DNA of 60,245 nucleotides. Origin: Mariaggregatimicrobium sp964498785 (lineage in GTDB: Bacteria; Zhuqueibacterota; Zhuqueibacteria; Thermofontimicrobiales; Thiofontviventaceae). The stretch is from the NCBI GenBank assembly GCA_964498785.1, contig CAZCJL010000033.1:1-60245 (forward strand), given 5' to 3'. How positions within the stretch are numbered: position 1 is the first letter of the stretch; each line of letters begins with the position of its first letter. A model generated the notes under the pieces. The model did not search any database, was not told the origin of the DNA, and saw nothing but the letters and a program-made list of their open reading frames with translations. Positions 1 to 8,808 of the stretch are shown here, piece by piece. Both the position numbers and the translations under genes were made by a program.

Positions 1-159
1 TAATAAAGTTGTTTGTAACTCCGATGTAAAGTACATTGTTATGCTTGTTTGCCATAATGTACACATAACAGGTCTTCATAATTCCGCAATCAGAACATGC
101 TTTTCTTTGCAGGTATGATATAAATTTTTATCTCACGTATTCACATTGAAAAGGGAGAC

Positions 160-180
160 TCCGGCATTCGCAGGAGTGAC
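160..180 (+). repeat. Short dispersed repeat, TCCGGCATTCGCAGGA type, copy 1
   Basis: The core TCCGGCATTCGCAGGA followed by GTGAC recurs at 37825-37845, where it ends ATGAC. Only the right half of the longer element seen at 37773-37846 is present here, so this is a partial copy. Such elements are typical intergenic repeats and no coding role is suggested. Confidence 0.6.
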
Positions 181-233
181 GCCCGGATAGTTACGATATC
201 TCTTTTAATTAACCCGTATTTTTATAGAAACAT

Positions 234-262
234 TTGCATTTTTCTTTAAAAATTGTTATACT
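234..262 (+). promoter_or_regulatory. Candidate sigma70-type promoter for the trehalose operon
   Basis: TTGCAT (234-239) is followed after exactly 17 bases by TATACT (257-262), a good match to the -35/-10 arrangement. It lies about 350 bases before otsAB, which would give a long leader containing the inverted repeat at 478-521. This is a sequence match only, and in an AT-rich spacer chance matches are common. Confidence 0.35.
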
Positions 263-609
263 ATTAAAGTTATTTTCGAGGATTTTTCCAACAATTTACG
301 GGTTCGCAGACAGTCTGTAAAGGCGTTTTACTCAGGAACATACTTTCGATTTATGTAGAAACTAAGCTTTCATTTTAGAATTTCAGATATTGATAAAATC
401 TGAATTAGCAAACAAATGCCGCAAAAACAGAGTGTCACTATCTGGCATAGATTAAAGTAAAAAAAGGGAAGTTACACGCAAATTGGTAGCATGTCATGTA
501 TTGAGTATAATGCCAATTTGCATGGAAATAGTCGCGTTATAAAAACAACGGCTGCATGATTATAATAACTGCAATTATGACATAAAAAAACACGAAAGGA
601 AATCATTCC

Positions 610-2790
610 ATGCAAAAAATGATATTTATTTCAAATAGATTACCGGTTAATGTTGTTAAGAAAAAAGATTCTCTACTCTACTATCCAAGCGCTGGCGGAT
701 TGGCGACTGGTCTAAAGGCATTTTATCAGGCATATAAAAGTTTGTGGATTGGCTGGCCAGGTTTTATGACGAAAAACCCGTCAGAAAAAAAAGAGATCAC
801 AGAACGATTACATCAGGACAATATGCATCCGATTTTTTTGACAAAAAATCAGGTTGAAAAATATTATGACGGATTTAGCAATAAAACGATTTGGCCGTTA
901 TTTCATTATTTTACGGAATATACAGTTTATGAAAAGCGATTGTGGGAGACATATCGACACGTAAACAAAATTTTTTGTGATGAAGTATTAAAATATGCAA
1001 ACCCGGATGATATAATATGGGTTCATGATTATCAATTACTGCTATTGCCGGGCATGATCCGGGAAAAATTGCCGAATGCCACAATTGGATTTTTCTTACA
1101 TATTCCGTTTCCATCATTTGAAATATTTAGAACGCTTCCCTGGCGACGTCATATTTTGAATGGGTTAATTGGGGCTGATTTAGTTGGCTTTCATACTCAT
1201 GATTATGTTCGACATTTCCTTAGCGCAATTCGAAGATTGCTCGGACATGAGCATACATTGGGGAAAATTACAGTCGATGACCGGATTGTAAAAGCAGATT
1301 CGTTTCCAATGGGGATTGATTATGAAAAATTTGCTCGTGCCTCAGAAAATGAAGCTGTACAAAAAGAAATTAAATCCATTCGTAAAAAAGTCGGCAACCA
1401 CAAATTGATTTTATCGGTGGATCGCATGGATTACTCTAAAGCTATTCCGCAGCGGTTAAAAGCTTTTAATCTTTTTTTGGAGGAAAACCCTGAATTTAAA
1501 AATGAGGTAACACTCGTTCTGGTTGTTGTTCCTTCTCGTTTAAAAGTTGAGCAATACAGGCATTTGAAAGAAGAAGTCGATCAGCTTGTTGGCACAATTA
1601 ATGGTAAATACGGTGATATTGGTTGGACACCGATTTGGTATTTATATCGCAATTTATCGTTTACCATACTCTCGGCTCTTTATAACGTGGCAGATATCGC
1701 ACTGGTAACACCGTTTCGCGACGGAATGAATCTTATCGCCAAAGAATTTGTTGCCAGTAGAGTGAATGGTAAAGGAGTATTAATTTTAAGTGAAATGGCG
1801 GGCGCTACTCACGAACTTGGTGAATCTATAAGCATTAATCCAAATGATTTGGAAGATATAAAACAAGCAATGGTAGAGGCATTAAAGGTTCCTGAAGAAG
1901 ATCAAATCAGAAATAATCGGGAGATGCAATTAAAACTCAGTCGTTATAATGTTCAACGCTGGGCCAAAGATTTCTTTGATGCATTAATATCAGTCAAAAA
2001 CCAGCAACAGGAAATGCTTACGAAGCGTATGGTCGGAAAAACAATGGAACAAATCATCAGGGATTTTCAGGAGAGCAAAACCCGGTTAATTTTACTTGAC
2101 TACGACGGAACGCTTGTTGATTTTCAGAAGTTACCGCAAAAGGCTTCGCCAGATGCTGAATTACTGGAGTTATTGACAAAAGTGGCCGATTCTAAGAATA
2201 ATGAACTGATAATTATCAGCGGCCGCGATCGGAACACATTACAGGAATGGTTAGGCCATTTAAATATTAATCTGGTTGCCGAACATGGCGCGTGGCTGCG
2301 CCCGATCGGGAAGGATTGGGAAACAATTGAACCATTAAAACAGGAATGGAAAAAAGACCTGCAACCGATTATCGACCTTTATATTGAGCGAACGCCCGGT
2401 TCATTTTGTGAGACCAAAGATTTTTCAATTGTCTGGCATTATCGAAAAGCGGATCCGGGATTAGGTGATATCAGAGCCCGGGAATTAATCACAAATCTTC
2501 TCTATTTAACATCTAATATGGATTTACAAGTGCTTGAAGGAAGCAAAGTTGTTGAAATTAAAAATATCGGTATCAATAAAGGAAAAGCCGCCATGCGTTG
2601 GCTTTCTAAAAAAACGTGGGATTTCATCATCGCCTTTGGAGATGACTGGACTGATGAAGACACATTTCGATCTCTTCCGGAAAGTGCATATTCTGTTAAA
2701 GTTGGTATTTCATCGACTGCCGCAAAATACAATATTAAATCAGTTATAGAAGTTCGAAACCTGCTTAAGGAATTTACAAAGGAGACTTAA
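610..2790 (+). CDS. otsAB: Bifunctional trehalose-6-phosphate synthase/phosphatase (OtsA-OtsB fusion)
   Basis: Makes trehalose in the cytoplasm in two steps: glucosyl transfer from a nucleotide sugar to glucose-6-phosphate, then dephosphorylation. Residues 1 to about 480 are a GT20 synthase, with the N-terminal ISNRLPV motif, WVHDYQLLLLPGMIR and the DGMNLIAKEF nucleotide-sugar site. From about residue 490 a HAD-type phosphatase follows, starting with the aspartyl motif LLDYDGTLVD and ending near GDDWTDEDTF. At 726 residues the length equals the sum of the two enzymes, so the fusion is complete. The start is supported by AAGGA a few bases upstream. The next gene begins two bases after the stop, forming an operon with treT. 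Trehalose probably serves as a compatible solute or stress protectant. Confidence 0.95.
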   Translation: MQKMIFISNRLPVNVVKKKDSLLYYPSAGGLATGLKAFYQAYKSLWIGWPGFMTKNPSEKKEITERLHQDNMHPIFLTKNQVEKYYDGFSNKTIWPLFHYFTEYTVYEKRLWETYRHVNKIFCDEVLKYANPDDIIWVHDYQLLLLPGMIREKLPNATIGFFLHIPFPSFEIFRTLPWRRHILNGLIGADLVGFHTHDYVRHFLSAIRRLLGHEHTLGKITVDDRIVKADSFPMGIDYEKFARASENEAVQKEIKSIRKKVGNHKLILSVDRMDYSKAIPQRLKAFNLFLEENPEFKNEVTLVLVVVPSRLKVEQYRHLKEEVDQLVGTINGKYGDIGWTPIWYLYRNLSFTILSALYNVADIALVTPFRDGMNLIAKEFVASRVNGKGVLILSEMAGATHELGESISINPNDLEDIKQAMVEALKVPEEDQIRNNREMQLKLSRYNVQRWAKDFFDALISVKNQQQEMLTKRMVGKTMEQIIRDFQESKTRLILLDYDGTLVDFQKLPQKASPDAELLELLTKVADSKNNELIIISGRDRNTLQEWLGHLNINLVAEHGAWLRPIGKDWETIEPLKQEWKKDLQPIIDLYIERTPGSFCETKDFSIVWHYRKADPGLGDIRARELITNLLYLTSNMDLQVLEGSKVVEIKNIGINKGKAAMRWLSKKTWDFIIAFGDDWTDEDTFRSLPESAYSVKVGISSTAAKYNIKSVIEVRNLLKEFTKET

Positions 2791-2792
2791 TT

Positions 2793-3995
2793 ATGAAAGA
2801 ATTGATCGATTACAGAAAAATTATCGGCGAAAAGCTTATTAACGAAACCTACAAAAAAGCACGGCGGTTATATGGCAAGCGACTCATTCATATCAATTCC
2901 ACATTTTACGGTGGAGGCGTTGCCGAAATACTAACAGGGCTGGTGCCACTCATGAACGACGTAGGAATTGATGCTGGCTGGCGAATTATTCGCGGCGCGC
3001 CTGAGTTTTTTTCCATTACTAAAAAATTTCACAATGCTCTGCAAGGAGATGAAGTAAATCTCACTGATATTAAAAAACAAATTTTTATGCAAATTAATGA
3101 AGATTTTGCAAATTATACACATTTGAATCATGATTGCGTAATCATTCACGATCCGCAGCCACTGCCATTGATCAAGTTTTTCAAAAAACGTCAACCCTGG
3201 ATATGGCGCGGACACGTTGATCTGTCGCACCCAAACCAGGAGTTGTGGGATTATCTGAAGGAATTTATTCTAAAATATGATATCACTGTTTTATCGCATA
3301 AAAAATATACCAATAATTTACCAACAGACCACCGCATTATTCACCCGGGTATCGATCCTCTTTCCATCAAAAATATGGAATTATCCCGGGAACAAATCAA
3401 TGAGCATTTGGAAAAATTCAATATTCAACCTGACCGACCAATCATTACCCAGATTTCCCGTTTTGATAAATGGAAAGATCCGCTTGGCGTTTTACAGATT
3501 TATGAGCGCGTTAGAAAAGAAGTGGATTGCCAGCTTGTGTTGTGCGGCAGCATGGCTTCAGATGACCCGGAAGGAATGGAGATTTACCAGGAAGTCATTC
3601 ATCAATCTGAAGAATTAACAAATAATGGTGATGTTATTTTACTGACCCTTGAAAGCAATATTTTGGTGAACGTATTACAACGGGCATCATCTGTGATTAT
3701 TCAAAAATCACTTCGCGAGGGATTCGGTTTAACAGTAACTGAAGCATTGTGGAAAGGAACCCCGGTTGTTGCTTCCAATATCGGGGGTATTCCGCTACAA
3801 ATTAAAAATGGTAAAAACGGATTTTTAATCGATCCTCAAAATATCGATGGATTTGCGAATCAAATTATCGAACTCTTAAAAAATCCGGAAATGGCTAAAA
3901 AAATCGGTGAACAAGGCCGGGAAACGGTTCGGGAAAAATTCCTGATCACGCGGATATTGTCGGACTATCTCGATGTTTTGAATGATATTTTATAA
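2793..3995 (+). CDS. treT: Trehalose glycosyltransferring synthase-like GT4 glycosyltransferase (TreT)
   Basis: A 400-residue GT4 (GT-B fold) glycosyltransferase. The N-terminal stretch IHINSTFYGGGVAEIL and the following GAPEFFSITKKFHNALQG region are characteristic of TreT. That enzyme joins an NDP-glucose to glucose to form trehalose directly and can run in reverse. The C-terminal EGFGLTVTEALWKGTP segment is the GT4 nucleotide-sugar site with the E-x7-E motif. A Shine-Dalgarno AAGGAG lies at the end of otsAB and the gap is two bases, so the genes are co-transcribed. Two independent trehalose routes in one operon is unusual. TreT could instead salvage or break down trehalose to NDP-glucose. 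A strong terminator follows. Confidence 0.85.
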   Translation: MKELIDYRKIIGEKLINETYKKARRLYGKRLIHINSTFYGGGVAEILTGLVPLMNDVGIDAGWRIIRGAPEFFSITKKFHNALQGDEVNLTDIKKQIFMQINEDFANYTHLNHDCVIIHDPQPLPLIKFFKKRQPWIWRGHVDLSHPNQELWDYLKEFILKYDITVLSHKKYTNNLPTDHRIIHPGIDPLSIKNMELSREQINEHLEKFNIQPDRPIITQISRFDKWKDPLGVLQIYERVRKEVDCQLVLCGSMASDDPEGMEIYQEVIHQSEELTNNGDVILLTLESNILVNVLQRASSVIIQKSLREGFGLTVTEALWKGTPVVASNIGGIPLQIKNGKNGFLIDPQNIDGFANQIIELLKNPEMAKKIGEQGRETVREKFLITRILSDYLDVLNDIL

Positions 3996-4009
3996 TAGTT
4001 ACTCCTGCA

Positions 4010-4052
4010 ATCAAAAGGGCATAGCACAATTTTATGCCCTTTTGATTTTTTT
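4010..4052 (+). terminator. Rho-independent terminator after treT
   Basis: Perfect 14-base arms ATCAAAAGGGCATA (4010-4023) and TATGCCCTTTTGAT (4033-4046) enclose a nine-base loop and are followed by a run of T. It lies 15 bases after the treT stop and closes the trehalose operon. Confidence 0.92.
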
Positions 4053-4135
4053 GAAACCAAGTGATCCTATCCTCATAATATTTTCGAAATTATTCTCCTG
4101 TACCCCCCAAAAAAGATTGACAAAAGCATTTGTAA

Positions 4136-4330
4136 ATATCAAGTAAAAAGTATACCGGATTTACCGAACGCAGAGCAGCCGGAAACTCAATTGCAGCATC
4201 TTTGGAAGCAACTTTTCTGAAAAGTGCAAAAGGTATCGTCACAGGCGCGATTACCACTGCTTGTGCCTTTCTTTCGCTTATGATCAGTGAAGCCCGGGGA
4301 ATGCGGGAATTGATTTTGATTAATAATTGA
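4136..4330 (+). pseudogene. Remnant of an RND/MMPL-family membrane exporter
   Basis: The plus-strand frame running to the TGA at 4328-4330 reads ERRAAGNSIAASLEATFLKS, then AKGIVTGAITTACAFLSLMI and SEARGMRELILI. This matches the conserved stretch of MMPL/RND exporters (such as the hopanoid-associated type) at the second transmembrane cluster, where a TGA-x-TTA-x-AF motif precedes a DFRG-x-REL segment. A complete protein would be 750 or more residues. Only about 60 codons remain, with a stop just upstream, no start codon and an end in the middle of a helix. It is a decayed relic. An opposite-strand reading frame over the same bases is its shadow. Confidence 0.6.
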
Positions 4331-4395
4331 GCAAAACATCTCATTTTTTTACGTCTCCAAATATTGCATAAATGTAAAAAGAACCAAAAAAAATC

Positions 4396-4424
4396 TTGAC
4401 ATTTATGTGGAAGATCATTATTTT
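4396..4424 (+). promoter_or_regulatory. Sigma70-type promoter upstream of the 4482 gene
   Basis: A perfect TTGACA (4396-4401) is separated by 17 bases from TATTTT (4419-4424). The predicted transcription start near 4431 leaves a leader of about 50 bases before the ATG at 4482. This is the best promoter match noticed in the window and it supports expression of the 4482-6655 block as one unit. Confidence 0.6.
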
Positions 4425-4481
4425 AATTCTCATTCTTACGTTTATCATTCTGGTTAATTCTTGCATTTGCGTCTGTAATAA

Positions 4482-4910
4482 ATGGCGGAATCAACCGATA
4501 GGTTATTAATTTTGCACGGAGGGAGACACATTTTACGGCGCCAGCTCTATTCAGGAACCAGTGCTCGGTCAGCTCTGGAGTTACTCGATCTAATCATGAA
4601 ATTGTATCAGCGTTCGGAATATTTGGTTTTAGACAAACAATTCAAACTATCTAAACCATCAACAACTGTAAAGAAATCTGCCCAAAAATCGATTTCAACC
4701 CGTGAAGATGATTTTTATTATGTAATGATTTCTGCACTTAAGACATCCGCAACTGTTTTAGATATAATGAACCACTTGAAAAATTCCGAAAAAAAAATCA
4801 TCTCAAACAATAATCTCTTTTTTATCCTTTCTTATAAAATCAAATCATTGATTCGTTTTTTATTAAATTCAACAATTGAAAATAAGAAGCATCCGGTATC
4901 ACATAAATAA
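4482..4910 (+). CDS. Unrecognised small protein
   Basis: Encodes up to 142 residues that I do not recognise. The C-terminal two thirds are Lys/Ser/Asn-rich with a central segment DDFYYVMISALKTSATVLDI predicted as helical, followed by a hydrophobic patch NNNLFFILSYKIKSLIRFLL. The N-terminus is uncertain: no good ribosome site precedes the ATG at 4482, and a later in-frame ATG at 4596 is possible. It sits just behind a good promoter and 18 bases before the next gene, so it probably belongs to a three-gene unit with the following hypothetical and the phospholipase D-like protein. No function is proposed. Confidence 0.5.
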   Translation: MAESTDRLLILHGGRHILRRQLYSGTSARSALELLDLIMKLYQRSEYLVLDKQFKLSKPSTTVKKSAQKSISTREDDFYYVMISALKTSATVLDIMNHLKNSEKKIISNNNLFFILSYKIKSLIRFLLNSTIENKKHPVSHK

Positions 4911-4928
4911 ATTGATGGAGTAATTGTT

Positions 4929-5387
4929 ATGGATGATATAAATAATCGTATTCAGCTTGCTGTTGAAAGTATTTTAGAGAATGAAAGTTTAACCGCAGAC
5001 ATTGATGATGATGCTGCCAATGAGCTTATCCAGTGGGGTACTGATTGCGCTGAAAAAATAGTCAAGAGTTCGTCTGTGCTAAAAAACATTGACGACATTG
5101 ATAACATGGTCAATAAAAGATTAAAAGCAGTCCGAAAAATGATGCGCCAAATTAGCCTTTGGATTGCAAATCGCCAGTTTATGGACGATGGTATAATTGA
5201 GAATATATTAATTAAAATCCTCGAACAGGTAAAAATTATTTACAATAAGGATATTAATCTTCCGACAAAATCACAGCAAAAACATTTCCTCAAACAAAGT
5301 TTGCAATTATCGAATGATCCAGTTAAAATGGTCTTGCGGCTTCGTATGTTAATTGAAGATAAAGAAGACTATCAAAATAACATTTAA
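4929..5387 (+). CDS. Unrecognised helical protein
   Basis: A 152-residue acidic-to-neutral protein of unknown function, with no cysteines except one at about position 39 and no signal peptide or membrane segment. It reads as mostly alpha-helical: an acidic N-terminus (TADIDDDAANELIQW), then basic and amphipathic segments (RLKAVRKMMRQISLWIANRQ). The start is supported by GGAG nine bases upstream. Its position between the 4482 protein and a membrane-anchored PLD-family protein suggests co-expression. I could not place it in a family. Confidence 0.65.
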   Translation: MDDINNRIQLAVESILENESLTADIDDDAANELIQWGTDCAEKIVKSSSVLKNIDDIDNMVNKRLKAVRKMMRQISLWIANRQFMDDGIIENILIKILEQVKIIYNKDINLPTKSQQKHFLKQSLQLSNDPVKMVLRLRMLIEDKEDYQNNI

Positions 5388-5452
5388 CTTCAAGACGAAA
5401 ATTGAATTGTTATGCATTAAATTGAAAACGAATGAATTTTATTGGAGGGAAA

Positions 5453-6655
5453 ATGGCAAAAAGAAAGACGAAACGCTCCAGTTTTTGGAAAAGTCTGGCA
5501 ATACTTCTGATTATTTTTCTTGCTGTATCGGCGTTATATTACTACCGCACCGGTGATAATCCGGTGGACCTGCTCCGCGAATCAAAAGATCTGACCGATT
5601 TTTTTAACACTGCAAAAGAAAAAATTCTGCACCCGGAACCCATAAAGGCGCCACCACCGTTAACCACCGCAGAAGGTGATTGGTGGAATGTTTACTTCAC
5701 GGATCCAGCGCAATTGAATGCCCCCGCGAATTCACAAAATACAATCCAGGGTAAACTCATTCAGCATATTCAAAACGCGAAAAAGTCAATTCACATTGCT
5801 TCATTTGAGTTCAATTTGACATCAGTTGCCGAAGCGCTCATTGACGCGCATCAACGAGGCGTTGAAGTGATGTGGGTAACAGATGATGAACATGGTTTGG
5901 AAGCAGACCATAAACCGGATCGCGGTCAATTTGCGATGCTTAAACGCGCCGGAATTCCTGTAAAAGACGATTCCCGTGGCGCCTTAATGCACAATAAATT
6001 TTGGATTTTTGATAGCAAACTCGTATGGACTGGTTCGACGAATATCACGAAAAATGGTATTTTCAAAAATAATAATAATGTCATCACAATCGAATCACCG
6101 GAAATTGCCATGATTTATGAAAGCGAGTTTCAGGAAATGTGGACAGGCAACGAATTTGGTATTACATCCACGTCAACTCCGAAAAACCAGAAAGTAAACA
6201 TCAATGGCGATGATATTCAGACCTATTTTGCAGCCGAAGATAATGTCGCGGAGAAACTAATTCCGATTATTGAAAATGCACAGACCAGTATTCGTTTTAT
6301 GGCATTTTCATTTACACATGACGGAATGGGCGATGCGATATTAAAACGCGCAAACGCCGGAGTCGATGTGAAAGGTATTTTTGAGCTAAGGGGTAGTGAA
6401 ACGAAATATAGTGAACTTGGCAAACTATATCGGGCCGGCGTACCGGTTCGACAAGATGGAAATCCGCGGACATTTCACCATAAAGTGATTATTATTGACA
6501 ATAATATTTTGATAACCGGCTCATTTAATTTTTCAAACAATGCAAATAAAAACAATGATGAAAATGTTCTTGTTGTTCATAACAAGGATATTGCGCAACA
6601 GTATTTAAATGAGTTTGATCGTCGTTGGGCGGAAGCGCGACAACCTGAACTTTAA
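5453..6655 (+). CDS. Phospholipase D-like protein, membrane-anchored
   Basis: About 400 residues. An N-terminal basic stretch and one hydrophobic segment (SLAILLIIFLAVSALYYY, about residues 14-31) suggest an anchor or uncleaved signal, placing the enzyme outside the cytoplasmic membrane. Two PLD half-sites follow. The first is HNKFWIFDSKLVWTGSTN near residue 180; the second is HHKVIIIDNNILITGSFN near residue 343. Both carry the H-x-K-x4-D core plus G-S/T-x-N. PLD-fold enzymes cleave or transfer phosphodiesters in phospholipids, cardiolipin or nucleic acid; the substrate cannot be told. The start at 5453 is preferred over the ATG at 5432 because GGAGGG lies just before it and MAKRK gives a normal signal-anchor N-terminus. 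Confidence 0.85.
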   Translation: MAKRKTKRSSFWKSLAILLIIFLAVSALYYYRTGDNPVDLLRESKDLTDFFNTAKEKILHPEPIKAPPPLTTAEGDWWNVYFTDPAQLNAPANSQNTIQGKLIQHIQNAKKSIHIASFEFNLTSVAEALIDAHQRGVEVMWVTDDEHGLEADHKPDRGQFAMLKRAGIPVKDDSRGALMHNKFWIFDSKLVWTGSTNITKNGIFKNNNNVITIESPEIAMIYESEFQEMWTGNEFGITSTSTPKNQKVNINGDDIQTYFAAEDNVAEKLIPIIENAQTSIRFMAFSFTHDGMGDAILKRANAGVDVKGIFELRGSETKYSELGKLYRAGVPVRQDGNPRTFHHKVIIIDNNILITGSFNFSNNANKNNDENVLVVHNKDIAQQYLNEFDRRWAEARQPEL

Positions 6656-6671
6656 AATTTATTCTATAAAA

Positions 6672-6706
6672 AAAGCAGGGAACTACGTGCGCGGCTTCCC
6701 TGCTTT
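6672..6706. terminator. Bidirectional terminator between PLD gene and purF
   Basis: Arms AAAGCAGGGAA (6672-6682) and TTCCCTGCTTT (6696-6706) form a perfect 11-base stem with a 13-base loop. A-rich sequence precedes and T-rich sequence follows, so it can terminate the plus-strand block ending at 6655 and the minus-strand purine operon ending at 6733. Confidence 0.85.
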
Positions 6707-6732
6707 GTATATTGAGAAAAATTAATCTTATT

Positions 6733-8166
6733 CTAAACCCGATTCGAACCTAATTTCTCCCGTTCGATTTCATCAATCATCTCATTCGTCACGCCAGTCG
6801 GATAGTTACCGGAAAAGCAGGCATAACAGCACGGCAGATCGCTGTATAATTCCTTCAAATCATCCAGTCTTTGATAGATCACGGCGTCGGCTTCAATATA
6901 GCGAGCGATTTCCTTTGGTTCATAATGGGCTGCGATAATTTCTTCTTTAATTGACATATCGATGCCGTAAATACATGGAAATTTAATGGGTGGCGCTGCC
7001 GAGACAAAGTACACCTTTTTTGCGCCATTTGCCTTAAGTATTCGCACCAGATTTTTTGAAGTAGTTCCCCGCACAATGGAATCATCCACAACAGCGACTT
7101 TTTTTCCTTTAATCACATCTCTGATCGGATTTAATTTCTGACGCACCATCTCTTCACGCTCTTTCTGATTTGGTGTAATAAAACTCCTTCCGATATGGTT
7201 ATTTTTTGCCAGCCCGCGACGATACGGGATACCAAGTTCTTCTGCCATACTTGACGCGAAGAAATAGGCAGAGCTTGGGACATCGATAATAATATCCGGT
7301 TCTAATCCCGTTTTTCGCATTGTTTCGGCAAGTTTTTTCCCCATACGAACCCGCTCCGAGGCAACAAGTCGATTATGAATAATCGAATCTTCTCTCGCAA
7401 AATAGATAAATTCAAAAATACAAAAAGCTTGTTTTTCTTTTTTGCATAAACGTGAATGCACCTGTCTTTTTTTATCGATAAACACAGCTTCACCAGGCTT
7501 TAAGTCTTTTACGAATTCATAACCAAGATAATCAAGACATGTTGTTTCCGACGCGAACACATAGTCAACTCCTTTATCCATGTACCTTCGTCCCAGCACA
7601 ATTGGTCTGATACCATACGGATCGGTGAATGCAAGAAATCCGGTATTCGCAATAATTGTAATTGCTGAATAAGCGCCCTTTACGCGATTTTGCGTTGCTT
7701 CTACAGTATCAAAAATATCCTCTACTGTCAAATTTTCCAAATCTTTCTGTTCGAGCTCGGACGCGAAGCTATATAAAATCAATGCGACATCATTTGACGT
7801 TTCCAACAACCGGTGATGATCTTCATAAAGCGATTTTCTTAATTGAACAAAATTAATCACATTGCCATTATGGACCATGGCCAGGCCAAACGGATAATTG
7901 ACTGCGTAGGGTTGCGCATCGAGAATATCTGTGGATCCCATCGTAGCATAGCGAACATGGCCAATTCCACTGGTGCCGGTTAAACGTTCCAGATTTTTAT
8001 CTTTGAAAACGGTATTAACATGTCCCAATCCTTTTTTAATTTTAAAATTTCCATTAAACGTAATTACCCCCGCAGAATCCTGCCCTCTGTGCTGGAGCGC
8101 TGTCAAACCATATATTAATTCAGGCGCTACGTCCTCATGACCGTATACACCGAGTATTCCACACAT
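6733..8166 (-). CDS. purF: Amidophosphoribosyltransferase
   Basis: Catalyses the first committed purine step, PRPP plus glutamine to phosphoribosylamine. The protein begins MCGILGVYG, so Cys2 becomes the N-terminal nucleophile of the Ntn glutaminase domain after Met removal. No propeptide is present. The C-terminal phosphoribosyltransferase domain carries the PRPP site VAVVDDSIVRGTTSKN near residue 355. Cysteines in the C-terminal region (LPCCYACFSGNYP) together with an internal Cys suggest the iron-sulfur type of PurF, as in Bacillus. At 477 residues it is full length. It is the last gene of the operon, 69 bases after purN, and is followed by a terminator. Confidence 0.97.
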   Translation of the reverse strand: MCGILGVYGHEDVAPELIYGLTALQHRGQDSAGVITFNGNFKIKKGLGHVNTVFKDKNLERLTGTSGIGHVRYATMGSTDILDAQPYAVNYPFGLAMVHNGNVINFVQLRKSLYEDHHRLLETSNDVALILYSFASELEQKDLENLTVEDIFDTVEATQNRVKGAYSAITIIANTGFLAFTDPYGIRPIVLGRRYMDKGVDYVFASETTCLDYLGYEFVKDLKPGEAVFIDKKRQVHSRLCKKEKQAFCIFEFIYFAREDSIIHNRLVASERVRMGKKLAETMRKTGLEPDIIIDVPSSAYFFASSMAEELGIPYRRGLAKNNHIGRSFITPNQKEREEMVRQKLNPIRDVIKGKKVAVVDDSIVRGTTSKNLVRILKANGAKKVYFVSAAPPIKFPCIYGIDMSIKEEIIAAHYEPKEIARYIEADAVIYQRLDDLKELYSDLPCCYACFSGNYPTGVTNEMIDEIEREKLGSNRV

Positions 8167-8235
8167 ATAAAAACTCCTATTTTGTTCCCGCTCCCTCTAT
8201 AGCCAATTGAGCACGTTTTTCAATCAATGCTCAAT

Positions 8236-8808
8236 TCATGATTTAAAAACATCTTCTAAAACTTCACTGTAAAAATTATGTTCCACTCTTAATCCTCTTT
8301 TTTCTACCTCCTCAAGTGTTTCTGCTCCAGTCAGATCAACTTCACGTTGCGCGATTACCGGTCCGGTATCGATCCCTTCATCAACATAATGCACAGTGAT
8401 TTTGGTTTTATTTAATCCATTTTCATAAGCCCATTTATAGGCATCAACTCCCTGAAATTCCGCGGTGTCCGCAGGATGGATATTGATGATTCTTTTTCGA
8501 TATGCACGTACAAAGACCGGTGAAAGGATGCGCATAAAACCAGCTAAAACAATATAATCCAATTGATACGGTTCCAGCAGTTTGACAACTTCCCGGTCAA
8601 AATCCTCACGTTTTTTTCCCCTGGATTCAATACACGCCGTTTCAATACCATACTGTTTTGCAATTTCAAGCCCGCGGGCATCTTTTTTATTGGCAAAAAC
8701 AAGGACGATGGCACACAAATCCTTTAAACGACCGGATTCAGCATTTTTAACGATCGCTACCATATTACTGCCACGACCTGAGATAAATATCGCAATTCGT
8801 TTTTTCAT
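8236..8808 (-). CDS. purN: Phosphoribosylglycinamide formyltransferase
   Basis: Transfers a formyl group from 10-formyltetrahydrofolate to GAR (third purine step). The N-terminal ISGRGSNM phosphate loop, the catalytic Asn-x-His in INIHPADTAEFQG, and the Asp in VDEGIDTGPVI are all present. At 190 residues the size is normal. The usual HPSLLP motif is replaced by HPADTAEFQ, a variant but compatible with catalysis because N, H and D are kept. The start overlaps the purD stop by one base (TAATG), so translation is coupled. No purT is present in the window. Confidence 0.95.
   Translation of the reverse strand: MKKRIAIFISGRGSNMVAIVKNAESGRLKDLCAIVLVFANKKDARGLEIAKQYGIETACIESRGKKREDFDREVVKLLEPYQLDYIVLAGFMRILSPVFVRAYRKRIINIHPADTAEFQGVDAYKWAYENGLNKTKITVHYVDEGIDTGPVIAQREVDLTGAETLEEVEKRGLRVEHNFYSEVLEDVFKS

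Larger units (their letters stand above)
1..609. other. Non-coding region upstream of otsAB
   Basis: No convincing gene is visible in this 609-base stretch, which is AT-rich with stops in all frames. It holds one copy of a short dispersed repeat (about 160-180), a promoter-like pair of hexamers (234-262) and an inverted repeat with nine-base arms (478-486 with 513-521, GCAAATTGG/CCAATTTGC) that could be an operator or leader hairpin for the trehalose operon. No known riboswitch class was recognised in the leader. Confidence 0.6.

Noticed and set aside
4090..4344. 84-residue minus-strand reading frame
   Set aside because: The opposite strand encodes a recognisable RND/MMPL segment, so the minus frame is its shadow.
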